A stretch of DNA of 64,000 bases, from positions 2,046,001-2,110,000 of the forward strand of contig NC_064682.1 of NCBI RefSeq assembly GCF_023278565.1, given 5' to 3'. Each line of letters begins with the position of its first letter. Within the stretch, counting starts at the first letter, position 1. The notes under the pieces are model-generated. The model searched no databases and had not been told where the DNA came from. It saw only the letters and a list, made by a program, of their open reading frames with translations. Of this stretch, positions 11,047 to 23,935 are shown in pieces. The position numbers were made by a program, and so were the translations under genes. The DNA comes from Colletotrichum lupini. Its lineage: Eukaryota > Ascomycota > Sordariomycetes > Glomerellales > Glomerellaceae.

Positions 11047-11960
11047 GCAGGGCGAAGGGCGCAGTTGTCGAAGCCCTGTTGTCTAGAAGGTACAGCGGGG
11101 CTTTGTATCCCGCCATGTCATTAAGCGCACGGATCGGTCTTCAGATCGCAAGTGCGCTACCTAGACAGAAGTACCGCCTCCAGATGGAGCGCAAGGCAGG
11201 CAACTGCGCCCACAGGAAGGAAGTGGTACCCCTGCACGAAATGAGAGTGTGAGTCACACTTTCTGATGCTAAGCCTGATTCGGCTTGACCGAGCGCACGG
11301 GACGTTTGCTCTGATTGGTTTGTGACGATGGCAGGCAGAATACAGTGCGGACTAAAGGCATTGCTCCAACAGCAGCCAATGATCAACTCCGATAAGTAGT
11401 ACGATGAGGGGCATCTTCTTCGCTTAAGGTATGTAGGTACGTGGCACCTAGAGCTTCCGCGCTGCGCTGATATGCGGAATTTGCTCTAATAACGTACCGC
11501 TCAACTCCTACTGTTTACCTGTCGATGCTCTTGCCATACCGACACAGTAATCCCACGGGCCGCAATCCAATAATGCTGGAGAGTTCCACAAGTCTCAAGC
11601 CGGTACATACTTGTGGAAGGAGTCAAAAGTCTCACAGGTGCTTTGCTTTAAATATTCTATGTTCACAGAGGAATGGCGTGGAGGAAAGATGGGGTTTGTA
11701 ATATGCATTTCCTTCCGTGTCAGTGAGGATGGCTTGCGACCGACCATTGGCGACCTGAAACACGACCATTTCAACCTACAACGATTCCTCCGAATCTGGC
11801 TGCAGTCTGACGGTTCAGTCCAAAAAAATACTCCAGCAGGAGTTACTTCAGTTTCCTGCATCTCCCTCGCACAGTGCCGGTGAGACTATTAGAGTATCTG
11901 GATAGGAGCCTGGCTGCAAAGAGCCCACCGACGTGGCCGTCAGTACGAAAGATGCCGTAA
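11047..11960. other. cpcA promoter and leader flank up to the edge of the AT-rich block
   Basis: The sequence has normal composition, with CpA and TpG present, and no recognisable gene. Besides the TGAGTCA box, two minus-strand ATGs at 11121 (12 codons) and 11116 (about 60 codons) could be further upstream ORFs if transcription starts early. An open frame at 11611-11883 has no family resemblance. Confidence 0.5.
11244..11261. promoter_or_regulatory. Palindromic GCN4/CpcA binding site upstream of cpcA
   Basis: TGAGTCA at 11250-11256 is the exact GCN4-type recognition site, and it is extended into the palindrome GTGTGAGTCACAC. It lies about 1.0 kb upstream of the main cpcA ATG and about 400 nt upstream of uORF 1, so CpcA autoregulation is likely. 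Confidence 0.6.
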
Positions 11961-11967
11961 AAACACT

Positions 11968-12041
11968 TATTTATTTTTATATTCTGCCTTTACTAGTTAC
12001 TTAGGCGGTTCTTAACATCGATTATATAGTATTAATACATT
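11968..12041 (-). mobile_element. RE-A 3'-end fragment at the block edge
   Basis: The A-rich tail and 3' end of RE-A in reverse (TATTCTGCCTTTACTAG) begin the repeat block. The copy is cut by an RE-B start at 12,042. Confidence 0.75.
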
Positions 12042-12816
12042 CCCCCAACGGAGTAATCCGCCGGGGCCGTACTATATATTACGTATTAAGAAAAACTAAA
12101 GATATTACGCTCTATACCTAATTACTAACTAAAACTCCCGACCTTCCGCCGCTTCTAACTATTTATTAAATAAGCTTTACTTATTTTAATATATATAAGA
12201 CTTATTAATATTAGCTTATTTATTTTTATATTTTACTTTTACTAGCTACTCGGGCAATTCTCAATATCGATTATATAGTATTAATATATAGTATTAATAA
12301 ATACTGTTATTATTTTAATAAACTATTTTTTTTTAGATTTTTTACTTTTTTAACTTTCTTTTTTATGAAGTTTATAACTACGGGTTATTAATAGTAATAT
12401 TAAGTACTCGATATTACTACTTTATAAGCTACTTACTTAGTTAAGTTTATAGCCCTCTAAGTATAGTAGCTTATAATAGTAATATCGGAAATACCCTCGT
12501 TATTATCGTTAAGAATAATACTAACCTTATGATATTTACTATACTTTTACTTTTAACTCGTATATATATATATATTCGTTACCTCATTTCCTTTATTAAA
12601 ATTAAAAAACGCTACTTAAGTATATTTTATTAAAATACTAAGACGCTAATAGCTCGTCGACCCTTAGGGCTTTTTTAATAATTAGAAGTTCGATCTTATA
12701 AGTATTATACTAAACGACCCCGAGCTATAAAAAAACTACTTCAATAAATACTATATTTATAATATTAACTTATAAAAAATGAATAGATATATTATAATAA
12801 GTATTACTTTTATTAA

Positions 12817-13835
12817 CCCTTTAGGGTCCGGTCTGCCTCATTAGGGGCTATCTTCGCCTTTATAAGTAAGCTAGTTTATTAGGGTTAATATTAAGTATTT
12901 TTATTACGCAATTTATAAAACTTTATAATTAACTATAGCCGGCCGTAACTATTACTAAGTAAATACTAACGATCCCGCCGTAATATATTAATTACCCTTT
13001 TAATAACTAAATACTACCCCTTACTTTCTCTTTTTATTTTATCTAATAATAACCTCTCTTTAATATTCCTATTTGATATACTTAACTATGCTCTTTTTAA
13101 GTTCTTAATTATATTATTAAGTCTAAGCTTATTTATATTACTTTATTATATTAAAAAGGCACTAATAAGGGCGACGCTTATTATAATATAACTATTTATC
13201 TTTTATAAGTTAATATTACTAACATAATATTTATTAAAGCGGTCTTTTTACAACTTAGGGTCGTTTAGTATAATACTTATAGAATCGAACTTCTAGTTAT
13301 TAAGGAAGCCCTAAGGGTTAACGAGTTAGTATTTTAGTATTTTAATAAAATATACTTAAGAGTAAGTAGATAGTTAAATAGTAATAGTAATAGCGTAATA
13401 GCGTAATAGCGTAATAGTAATAAATAGTAAGGGAAGTGTTTTTTAACTTTAATAAAAGAAACGAGGTAACGAATATATATATATATATACAAGTTAAAGT
13501 TAAAAGTATTAGGGTATATATCGTACTTATAGAGGTTAATATTATTTAATAATAGCGATAAGGGTATTTCTAATAATATATTATTATAAGCTATTATTAC
13601 TTAGAAGGGTAGCTAACTTAGCTAGGTACGCGGGCTTATGAAGTAATAACGTTAGGCGCTTAATATTACTGTTAATAGTTATAAACTTTATAAAAAGGAA
13701 AGTTAAAAAAATAGAAAATCTAAAAAAAATAGTTTATTAAAATAATAAGAGTATTTATTAATTTTATATATTAATACTATATAATCGATATTAAGAATCG
13801 CCCGAGTAGCTAGTAAAAGTAAAAGTAAAAAACAA
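12817..13835 (+). mobile_element. RE-A full-length copy (1019 bp) nested in another RE-A
   Basis: It starts CCCTTTAGGGTCCGGTC and ends in the RE-A 3' end plus an A-rich tail. It has a perfect 14-bp duplication ATTACTTTTATTAA at 12,803-12,816 and 13,836-13,849. Confidence 0.93.
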
Positions 13836-14072
13836 ATTACTTTTATTAATACCCTTTTAATATAATAAAATAATATAAATAAGCTTAGACTTAATAATAT
13901 AATTAAGAGCTTAAAAAGAGTATAAGTAAGTATATTAGATAGGAATATTAAAAAGGGGTTATTATTAAAAAAAAGAAAAAGAAAAAGTAAGGGGTAGTAT
14001 TTAGCTATTCGGAGGGTAATTAATATATTATGGTAAGATCGTTAGTATTTAATACTAATTACGGCTAGTTAT

Positions 14073-14236
14073 TTATTTTTTGTATTCTGCCTTTGCTAGC
14101 TGCTCGGGCGATTCTCAATATCGTTTATACAGTATTAATATATAGTATTAATAAATACTCCCACTCTCTCGATAGACTATTTTTTTAGATTTTCTACCTT
14201 TTTAACTTTTTTATAAAGTTTATAACTACGGATCAT
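14073..14236 (-). mobile_element. RE-A short form, 164 bp, with duplication
   Basis: Only the 3' 164 bp of RE-A is present (tail plus the sequence up to the GATCCGTGGTTATGAAC region). It is flanked by perfect 14-bp repeats TTACGGCTAGTTAT at 14,059-14,072 and 14,237-14,250. This is a 5'-truncated insertion, as expected of target-primed reverse transcription. Confidence 0.9.
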
Positions 14237-14482
14237 TTACGGCTAGTTATAGTTAGTTATAAAGTCTTATTAAAGTATATAATAAAAACTCGATATTAAC
14301 CCTAATAAACTAGCTTATTTATAAAAGCGAAGATAGCCCCTAATAAGGCGGACCGGACCCTAAGGGGTAATACTAGCTTATATATATAACTAAATTTAAT
14401 ATAATTCGTTCTTTTTTATAAATATTATTATTACTTAGAGGGGCATATAAAAACTATATAAAGTACTAGTTTATTATTTTAA

Positions 14483-14568
14483 TTTTATTTATTTTTGTTT
14501 ATATATATATTTTACTTTTATTAACTACTTAGGTAGTTCTTAATATTATTTATATAGTATTAATATAT
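14483..14568 (-). mobile_element. RE-A 3'-end fragment interrupted by RE-B
   Basis: Tail and first part of a reverse RE-A (TACTTAGGTAGTTCTTAATA), cut by the RE-B start at 14,569. Confidence 0.7.
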
Positions 14569-14879
14569 CCCCCCGATAGAGTAATCCGCCGGGGCCGTAC
14601 TACGTATTATATATTAAAGAAAACTAAGTATATTGCGCTCTATACTTAATTACTAATTAAAATAGTTCCTTACTTTTTACTACTTATTTAAAAAGTAAGC
14701 TATACTTATTTTAACGTATATAAGACCTCTTAATACTAGCCCGTATTAATAATTAAATTTTATATTATATACTCTTTTTTATTAAGGGTTAAGAGACCCT
14801 TTATATATTCCCTTATATTTATAATATAGCCTATATTAAAGGCATTTCTAGTTTTATAAAGTATAATTTCTAAGCTAAT

Positions 14880-15419
14880 TATTACGACCTAATATATATA
14901 ACTAAAACTAGGGCCCGCCCCGCAGGCTTACAGCGGCTATAATATATTATATATATAAGAGTATAGGAATATAAAATAACTCCTACGGAACGGAAGAACT
15001 ATAAATAAGTTACGTATAAATAAGAAGTAGTAATTACGTAATAAGGTAATTACTATAATTACTCTAAGTAATTACTTACTAATATTTACTAAGTAATTAC
15101 TTAATGAATAAGAGTAATTACTAATAAAAGATACATTTATAAGTAGATTTATATATAATATAGACTTAAGCCGGGCTTAAGAATAGACTTCCTATAGCTT
15201 CTTTAGTAATTAACTTAGTATTAGATTTTATAATTACTTTTAGCTATTTTTATTAAGAACCCCTTTTAATAAGATTATAATTAATTATTAAAGCCTTACT
15301 TATTTTATAACTTATAAATATAGCTTTAGAGAAGCTATTTATAATTATAATACTATTTACTTAGTACTCATAGCTTTAACTTTTATTAATATACTTATTA
15401 CGACTAGCTAGCTATAATA
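14880..15419 (+). repeat. Gyp-1 5' LTR (540 bp)
   Basis: It matches 23,936-24,475 over its full length with RIP-type differences. A distinctive shared segment is CTAGGGCCCGCCCCG. Confidence 0.92.
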
Positions 15420-15599
15420 CTTTAATTACTCTTATTTAGTAAGTTTATTTTACGAAAACTAACTAAATAGTATGAATATATCGACCGTTAGTAATAATAA
15501 TATAGCGTAACTTACTAAGGTAATTATACTTACTATTTAATAACTATATAATATAATACTTAAACTTAAAAATAAGAACGAGTAACTTTATACTTAGCT

Positions 15600-16520
15600 T
15601 ATAGCGCCCCGACCTCCCTTAGTACTTAAAGTTAAGTACTCTAAACTAGAACTTTATAACGGGTCCCTAAATACTCTCTAAGGATTCCTTACTTAAACTA
15701 GGGCCTATTTATATTATTATAAGACCTCTTTTATTATTAAAACTAATAAGGTCTATTATATAGCTTTATTTTTTTTAAAAAATACCCTCGCTTAGTTCGA
15801 ACCCTCTATAAGAGACTACCTCGAGAACGAATGTGATATTTAAAATAAAAATATTAAATTTTTTTTTAATAACTATAATAAGTTTAAAAAAAGACTTAAG
15901 GAAACCTTCGGTAACCCTAATAAAGAACGAATTACTAAATAAAGGCTTATAACCCTTATATAAAAAGGATTAGTTAGTAAGTATATATTTAAATTTAAAT
16001 AAATTACTTTTAAGCTTAATTAAAATAATAAAGTACTTATAGCGGCCTTCTATTATAACTTAAAACAAGAAGTTAAAGATAACCTCTCTTATTAAGACCG
16101 ACCTAATAAACTCTATAATTATATCAATATAATAATTAAAATTAATAATTAACTTTATAAATAATACCTCGAACGTAAAGGATAAAACGCTTAGAATAAC
16201 CGATCTAAGCTTAATAATAGACGTAAGTATAAACTAATAATTATAATAACTAGGTATTATAACGGACTAATAAACCTTAGTGTTACTAAAAAAGAATAAC
16301 TTTAATAGAAAAAGGACCTTAAATATTATAACTATAATAAGCTAGGATATATAACTAAAGATTATTAATAACTTAAGTATATTTAATACTAACCTATTTT
16401 AAAGAAACGAGCTAATATTATAAATAAGGAAGTTCTTTATAAATAACTTTTATAAATAGCTTACTATAATAATAGCTACTTTACTTACTAAGATAATAAG
16501 GAATAAATAAGATAGTACCC
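15600..16520 (+). pseudogene. Gyp-1 gag remnant with mutated zinc knuckle
   Basis: A degraded frame ends in a CCHC-like knuckle at about 16,324-16,365 that now reads YYNYNKLGYITKDY. Each cysteine position has become tyrosine, the change expected from TGT/TGC to TAT/TAC by RIP. Gag would form the particle and bind RNA. Confidence 0.7.
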
Positions 16521-18966
16521 TAAATAACTTAAAAATAATAAATAATTTACTTTATTACTTATTAAAACCTTAGTAATAGTAATAAAAAAAGAAAAAATAC
16601 CCGTTTATTAACCCTATATTCTTAAAAAGAATAATATTAAATGCCTTATTATACTCTCTTAAGTTTATAAAAATATAAAAAAAAAGGGTAAAACGGACCC
16701 TATTACGAAAAATACTCTTAACTTCTTTAAAAGACGAATTAAGTAAAGACTCCTAGCTAATATAAAGGACTAGCTCTTTAAACTTAAAAAAAGAGGACTT
16801 AATATAAAAGAAATTATAAATAGCCTCGTATATATAGCGTAGTAAAATAAAATAAACCAAAAATAAATTATTAAGTTCTAAACAAAACTCGATTTAAATA
16901 AAATACTAACTAAGTCTATTTATATAATACGACGAGTAAATATTAATAAGAAATTTATTTATAAAGTTAAAGAATAGCTTAAGGACCTTATATATAAAAA
17001 TAAAATCGAAGTACTTAAAAAACTAACTCTTAATTTTAAAATTATTAATAGAAGAAGAATCGATTTTAAAATTAAAAAAGAAAATATCGAAATAAGAACT
17101 AGTTCTTTTTATTTTAATAAAATACAATTACTTTATAATTCGGACGAACTTCGTAACATTACCTAATAACGTACTTAAATAAAAATCGATTATAAAGCAC
17201 TACTTAGTATTAATAATATTAGTTTTAAAAAAAACGATAATAAACTACGGTATAAATATATTTACTTATTTAAAAATAACTAAGTTATTTAGTTTTATAG
17301 AACTAAAGAACGTAAAAAGGTTATAATAACCCCCTATATAAATAAAAATTACTCTTTACTTAACCCTAAGGACCCCTTTTATAAGGAATTATTTTAGGTA
17401 AAATACCTAGATAATAAATACTTTTAGTATCTTATATCTAAATAAAATAGTCGTTTTTATTTACAAAGACGTAATAATAAAATTATTAAGGATATTTATA
17501 TAGAGGATTAACTACTTAGTTAAATATTACTAAGCTTTAATAATAATAATAGAGTTATATTTAGTTTAGACCCTAACTTTTTTATAAAATACCTTAATAG
17601 CGAATATATAGAATAAGAAGACTATAAATACGACTAATACTAAATTTATTATATTAAAAAGGCTAAGGCCTAGAGAGAATATTAAAAAAAACACGAATAA
17701 AAAACCCGTTTAAAAAAGTAAATAATAAAAAACTAAAAAAGCTAATTATAAAAGAATAACGAGAGGTAAAAATAAAAAAGAAGTTCTTATATATAACTAT
17801 ATAACGTAACGACGTATACTTATAAGTTAACCTCAATATTTATAAATAAAAATTAAATATTATTATTAATAATAGTATATAAAAAACTTATATTTTATTA
17901 AGAGTAGTAAATAAACTTAACTTATTATAAATATATAAAAATAAATTATATTAATTATAAATAGTAAAAAGAGAACGAGTTAACTATAACTATAAATATA
18001 TTAATTAAGAAACCGTATACTTCTTAATATATATTAATAATTAATAAGAATAACTATAATATAATATTATAAAGATCGGAGATATTAACGTTATCCTAAG
18101 ACTTTTATAATTATAAAAGTATAATTTATAAATAAATTAGATTACTAACTAGATTTTCTAACAAAATCTAGTTATTAAATAACTTAAAAAAAAAGGGTTT
18201 AAATAAATTTCTAAGAACTCCTAAAGAACGAGAATAAATATAATATATAGCTTTTATTAAAATAATAAAAAGTTTTAAGAAGTTTATAATTAGTACTAAC
18301 GATCGGGGATCGTAATAACTCTAAACTATACTTAAAAAGTACTAAATATATATAAAACTATTTATAAAACTTAAAGAAATAGGATTATTAAAATATAGTA
18401 ATTAGGATATAGAAATTAAACTTAAAAAAGGGATATAACCCGGGTTCTATTTGATATACTTAATAAATTAAAAAGAATAAGAGTACCTTAACAAATATAT
18501 CGATAAGAAACTTAAAAAAGGATATATTTAACTATTAAATTCTCTTACTAGATTCCCTTTATTTTTTATACTAAAAAAGGGTAGAAAATTAAGACCTATT
18601 ATTAATTATAAGAGACTTAACGAAATTACGAAAAAGAATTATTACCCCTTACCGCTTATTACTAAGCTTAGAGATCTATTTTATAGAGCTAATTAGTTTA
18701 TTATTATAAATCTTAAGGAAGTATTTAACTAGATTTAAATTAAAAAAGGAGATAAGTAAAAAACGGTATTCTAAACTAATAAAGGACTCTTTGAATACCT
18801 CGTTATACCCTTTGGACTTACTAATACTCCGGTAACTTTTTAAATAATAATTAACTACGTACTCTAAGAGTACGTCGATATTTTTATTATTATTTATATT
18901 AATAATATTCTTATTTTTTCCCCTAACCTTAAAAGGTATAAAAAGTATATTTATATAATATTTTAA

Positions 18967-20125
18967 CCCTTTAGGGTCCGGTCCGCCTCATTAGGGGCCA
19001 TCTTCGCCTTTACGGGCAAGCTAGTTTATTAAGGTTAATATCGAGTTTTTATTACGTAATAAACTTTATAACTAATAATAGCCGGCCGTAGATACTAACG
19101 ATCCTACCGTAATATATTAATCGCCCTTCTAATAGCTAAATACTACCCCTTACTTTCTCCCTTTATCTTATTTAATAATAACCTCTCCCTATTACTATTC
19201 CTACTTAATACGCTCGCTTATACTCTTTCTAAGCTCTTAATTATATTATTAAATCTAAGCTTATTTATATTACTATATTATATTAAAAGGGCGCTAATAA
19301 GGGCGCCGCTTATTATAATATATTTATTTATCTTCTATAAGTCGATATTACTGATATAGTATTTATTAAGGCGGTCTCTTTATAACTCGGGGTTATTTAG
19401 TATAATACTTATAAGATCGAACTTCTAGCTATTAAAGAAGCCCTAAGGGTTGACGAGTTATTAATAGTATCTTAGTATTTTAATAAAATATACTTAAAGT
19501 AAATAATTAAATAATAATAATAATAATAATAGCGTAATAATAATAAATAGCGAGGGAAGCGTTTTTTAACTTTAATAAAAAAACGAGGTAACGAATATAT
19601 ATATATATAAATAAAATTAAAAATACTAAAGTAAATATCGTAAGGTCGATATTATTTAATAACGGTAACGAGGGTATCTCTAATACTATTATTATAAGTT
19701 ATTATACTTAAAAGGGTAACTAACTTAGCTAAGTACGTAGGCTTATAAAATAATAGCGTCGGGCGCTTATTACTATTTATAATCCGTAATTATAAACTTT
19801 ATAAAAGGGAAAGTCAAAAAGTTAGAAAATCTAAAAAAAAATAGTCTAGCGAGATAGTATAAGTATTTACTAATACCGTATATTAATACTATATAACCGA
19901 TATTAACGTGGTTGTGAACTTTGCAGGAGGGAAAGTTGAAAAGGTAGAAAATTTAAAAAAAAATAGTCTATCGAGACAGTGGGAGTATCCATTGACACTA
20001 TGTATTACTACCGTGTAATCGATATCGAGAATCGCCCGAGCAGCCAGCAAAGGCAGAAATAAAAAAATAAATAACCGATATTAAGAATCGCCCGAGTAGC
20101 TAGCAAAGGCAGAATACCAAAATAG
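18967..20125 (+). mobile_element. RE-A copy in the Gyp-1 RT domain, itself carrying a short form
   Basis: It starts CCCTTTAGGGTCCGGTCC and ends with an A-rich tail. A perfect 14-bp duplication ATATAATATTTTAA lies at 18,953-18,966 and 20,126-20,139. The 164-bp short form at 19,907-20,070 lies inside; without it the copy is about 0.98 kb. Confidence 0.93.
19907..20070 (+). mobile_element. RE-A short form, 164 bp
   Basis: It begins CGTGGTTGTGAACTTTGCAG and ends with the A-rich tail. A perfect duplication ATAACCGATATTAA lies at 19,893-19,906 and 20,071-20,084. It keeps several TG and CA dinucleotides, so it is less mutated than its host copy. Confidence 0.92.
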
Positions 20126-20949
20126 ATATAATATTTTAAAAACTCTAAAATACTAAATTATATACTAAACCCTCTAAATACGAGTTTTATATATAAAAAG
20201 TAAACTTCTTTAAATATATTATTATATTGAAATAAATCTATATATAAATATTAAAAATAGAAGTAGTTAAAGACTAGCTTATACTATTAAACGTTAAGGA
20301 TATATAAGGATTCTTAGGATTTATTAATTTCTATTAATAATTCTTTAAAAACTATATTAATATAATTAAACCTCTTAATAACTTAATATAAAAAAATACC
20401 CTATTCGTTTAGGATCCTAAGTATAAAGAAGTATTTATTAAAGTTAAGAATATAGTCGTTTCGGAACTAATTATTATAATCCCGGTCCCCCGAAAACCTT
20501 TTGAAGTTAAGACCGATATTTTAAACTTCGCTATAAGAGCGGTCCTAAGATAATAAAATAAATAAAAAAAACTTAATTTAGATTACTTTTATTTGAAAGC
20601 ATTCTATAGAGTAAAATTAAATTAGTAAATCTATAATAAGGAATTAATAGTAATTATTAAAGTATTTTAAGAATAGAGACTATAGTTATTTAGAACTAAG
20701 TACGAAGTTATAATCTATATAAATTATAAAAACCTTATGAACTTTATAATAAATAAGAATTTAAATAAATAATAAGTTAAATAGAGCGAATTCCTATCTA
20801 AGTATAACTTCCGAATTATTTATTAAAAAGGTTTAGAAAATAGTAAAGTAAACGCTCTTAATAAAAGACCTAATTATGAAATCGCGGTCCCCGAAAAGAT
20901 ATAAGTTATTTTTAAATAAGAAAAGGATAATAGCCTCGTATTAATTATA

Positions 20950-23300
20950 AAACTTTTTATAATAGTTAGAAGGATTAATACTAGCCTAATTTAAAAGATA
21001 ACCCTTAAGCTTATTATAAAAATTTATAGTATATTAGTATATAGTTATTAAAGAATTACTAAAATATAAAAACGGATTTGCTAATATTATAATAAATTTA
21101 TTATACGTACTAAAATTAGGGAAATAATTAAGGACTATGCGACCTATTAAAAAAAAAATTAGCTTATATAAGCCTTATAACGAGCTATAACTATTATAAT
21201 TACTAATAGAAATATAATAATTAATTATATAGGACTTTATTATTAAACTACTAAAATCTAAAGAACTATTTATTAAAATATAGTACGATAGTATCTTAGT
21301 TATAATCGATTAACTTATCAAGTTCGTATACTTTATTTTTTATAAAGAATTAAGTACTGTAAAAAACTTAGTATACGTATTTATTAAGGTTATATTTTTA
21401 AACTATGGTTTACTAAAAAAAACGATTTTTAATAAAAATAAGCTATTTATTTTAAAGTTTTAGAAATCTCTAATTTCGTAACTTAGTATAGACTATAAAC
21501 TATTAATATTATTTTATCTATAAACTAATAGATAAATAAAAAGGATTAATTAGATCCTCGAGATATACTTTCGTTATTATATAAACTATAACTAAGATAA
21601 TTAGGTAGTACTTTTATTAATAGCCTAGTTCGTATATAATAATATAGTTAATAAAAGTATAAAAAAATCTCCGTTTTACCTTAACTACGGATTCTAATTA
21701 ATAATATATAAAAAAGTATAATAAGGACTATAAGTTATAAAAACTATAATAAACGTAAGTAAACTTAAAAAATCTACAAGTAAGCCTTACTAAACTTCGA
21801 GTTTATATAATAATATAAAAAAAAAAACGCGGATAAATTAAGGATTAGAGGACTATTTTTAGAAAAGGGGGATAGTACTTATCTCCTTTATTATAATATT
21901 AAAACGAAACGACTAAGCGATAAATTAAACTATAAAAAACTTAGACCTTTCGAGATTATTAAGAACGTCTTATTAGTTAATTACGAATTAAGACTACTAA
22001 ACACGATATAATACTATCCCGTTTTTTATTTGTTTTTATATTCTACCTTTACTAGCTACTCGGGCGGTTCTTAATATTACTTATATAATATTAATACACG
22101 GTATTAGTAAATACTCACACTATCTCGCTAGATTATTTTTTTTAAAGTTTTCCTTAACTTTCCCTCTTATAAAGTTTATAACTATAGATTATTAACGGCG
22201 ATATTAAGCGCCCGATACTACTACTTTATAAGTTACTTACTTAGCTAAGTTTACGGTACGCTAGGTAATAATAGTTTATAATAGTAGTATTAGAGATACC
22301 CTCGTTACTATTATTAAATAATATCGACTTTATGATATCTACCCTAATACTTTTAATTTTAATTTATATATATATATATATTCGTTACTTCCTTTCTTTT
22401 ATTTAAATTAAAAACGCTTCCCTTGCTATTATTATTATTATTACTATTACTATTTAACCATTTACCTTGAGCATACTTTATTAAAATACCGAGACGTTAT
22501 TAATAACTCGTCGACCCTTAGGGCTTCCTTAATAGCTAAAAATTCGATCCTATAAATATTATACTAAACGACCCCGAGCTATAGAGAGACCGCCTTAATA
22601 AATATTATATTAATAATATTAACTTATAAAAAACGAATAAATATATTATAATAAGCGTTACCCTTATTAGCGCCCTTTTAATATAATAAAATAATATGAA
22701 TAAGCCTAGACTTAATAATATAATTAGGAGCTTAAAAAGAGCGTAAGCGAGCGTATTAAATAAGAATATTAATAAGGAGAGGTTATTATTAAATAAGATA
22801 AAGGGAGAAAGTAAGGGGTAGTATTCGGCTATTAAGAAAGCGATTAATATACTATAATAGCAGGGTTATTAGTATTTTAAGTTTAGTTAGTATTAATAGT
22901 TAGTAATAGCTACGGCCGGCTATAGTTAGTTATAAAGTTTTATTAAAATACGTAATAAAAACACTCGATATTAACCTTAATAAACTATCTTGCCCGTAAA
23001 GGCGAAGATGGCCCCTAATGAGGCGGACCGGACCCCAAAGGGATCCCGTTTTTTATATTTTATTACTCGAACTTATACTAAGAGGTTTATATATAAAAGA
23101 TTATATTATTATTAAACTAAACTAATTAGAGTACGAAGTTAAACGAATTATTAACTATAGAGTTAAGAATAAAATACGGGAATTCCTAATTAAATAGAAA
23201 AACTATAGATATAAAGAAAATATATAAGAACTTATTACGAATCTCTAGAACTCTTAGGAATCCCTTTTAAAATACTAAAATCAAAATTAAAATTAGAACT
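20950..23300 (+). pseudogene. Gyp-1 integrase and chromodomain remnant
   Basis: Integrase sequence runs to about 22,015 and ends with RPFEIIKNVLLVNYELRLL. After the RE-A copy (22,030-23,042) the frame resumes with a chromodomain-like stretch (about 23,040-23,260; visible EYEVKRIINYRVKNKIREF and LIKWKNY). Chromodomains steer chromoviruses into heterochromatin. Confidence 0.8.
22030..23042 (-). mobile_element. RE-A full-length copy (1013 bp) in the Gyp-1 integrase
   Basis: A perfect 14-bp duplication ATCCCGTTTTTTAT lies at 22,016-22,029 and 23,043-23,056. It is in reverse, with the tail at the left and GGACCGGACCCCAAAGGG at the right. Confidence 0.94.
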
Positions 23301-23935
23301 CCTAGCTATTATAATATCTTCATTAATTATTTTAAAAGTATTACTAAACTATACCTCTTGTATAATAATTAATTTATCCTCGTTTATAATGTTAAGAGGA
23401 TTAGGAATCGCTTTTCCCTTCTTAAATATTATCTTTTTCTTTTTTAAAAAACCGATTTAATTTTAATAGAGATTAATTTATTTTAGCCTATATATAACGT
23501 AAAGCCTCTGCCCGCTTTTAGAAAAGAAGCTCTTTTATTTCTTTTTTATATTCTAACTTATCGGCTTTAAATAAAAAACGATCTATTATAAATATAATTA
23601 ATATAGAAAATACTAATAAGAAAAAAAAGAAACTTATAATTATATATAATATTAATAATCGCGTCGTAAGAACGACTATAACGTATATACTTATAATACC
23701 TTAATTTACCCTGTAGTATTTTATACTTTTACCTTAATAAATAATAAAATAAGTAAGGTATTTCGATCTCGAATCCTCGCTCCTTAATTTTAAAAATAAG
23801 CTTTAATTAATGATATATTAAAAATCTAATAAATATCTTAATATTTTTAAAAAAATCACTTAACTAGCCCTAACCTAGGCTATAACGACTTATTTATAAG
23901 TCTATAGGGACAAGACCTTTAGAAAGGAGACCTAA

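Larger units (their letters stand above)
12219..14367 (-). mobile_element. RE-A copy carrying two younger RE-A insertions
   Basis: This is a full-length RE-A in reverse, from A-tail at the left to the GGACCCTAAGGG 5' end at the right. It is flanked by a 13-bp duplication (12,206-12,218 and 14,368-14,380). Inside it sit a full RE-A in the other direction (12,817-13,835) and a 164-bp short form (14,073-14,236). Without them it is about 0.93 kb. Confidence 0.88.
12042..14481 (+). mobile_element. RE-B copy split by an RE-A insertion
   Basis: The RE-B 5' end (CCCCCAACGGAGTAATCCGC) starts at 12,042 and runs to 12,218. It resumes at 14,381 after the RE-A copy 12,219-14,367. The RE-A duplication (TAATATTAGCTTA, then TAATACTAGCTTA) proves the order: RE-B first, then RE-A. 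Confidence 0.8.
18430..20900 (+). pseudogene. Gyp-1 reverse transcriptase and RNase H remnant
   Basis: RT blocks can be read at 18,577-18,620 (LRPIINYKRLNEI), near 18,805 (IPFGLTNTP) and at 18,895-18,909, where the catalytic YxDD has become YINN. The RE-A copy at 18,967-20,125 splits the domain directly after this. RNase H sequence follows from about 20,130 and ends near 20,870 with the gypsy-typical KGLENSKVNAL. Confidence 0.88.

Noticed and set aside
10934..11116. Minus-strand 60-codon frame upstream of cpcA
   Set aside because: Could be an upstream ORF but has no conserved content, and nothing shows it is in the transcript; noted only as a possibility.
13372..13430. CRISPR-like short direct repeats (GTAATA units)
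   Set aside because: They are a microsatellite inside RE-A with no spacers, repeated in every copy; CRISPR is not expected in a fungus.
18953..20139. RE-A as a DNA transposon or MITE
   Set aside because: The ends are not inverted repeats of each other, one end is A-rich, the duplication is 13-16 bp, and truncation is one-sided.
23300..23935. Antisense gene between the Gyp-1 chromodomain and 3' LTR
   Set aside because: Parts read open on the minus strand, but the plus strand resembles Gyp-1 sequence near 17.7 kb; too short and ambiguous to claim.
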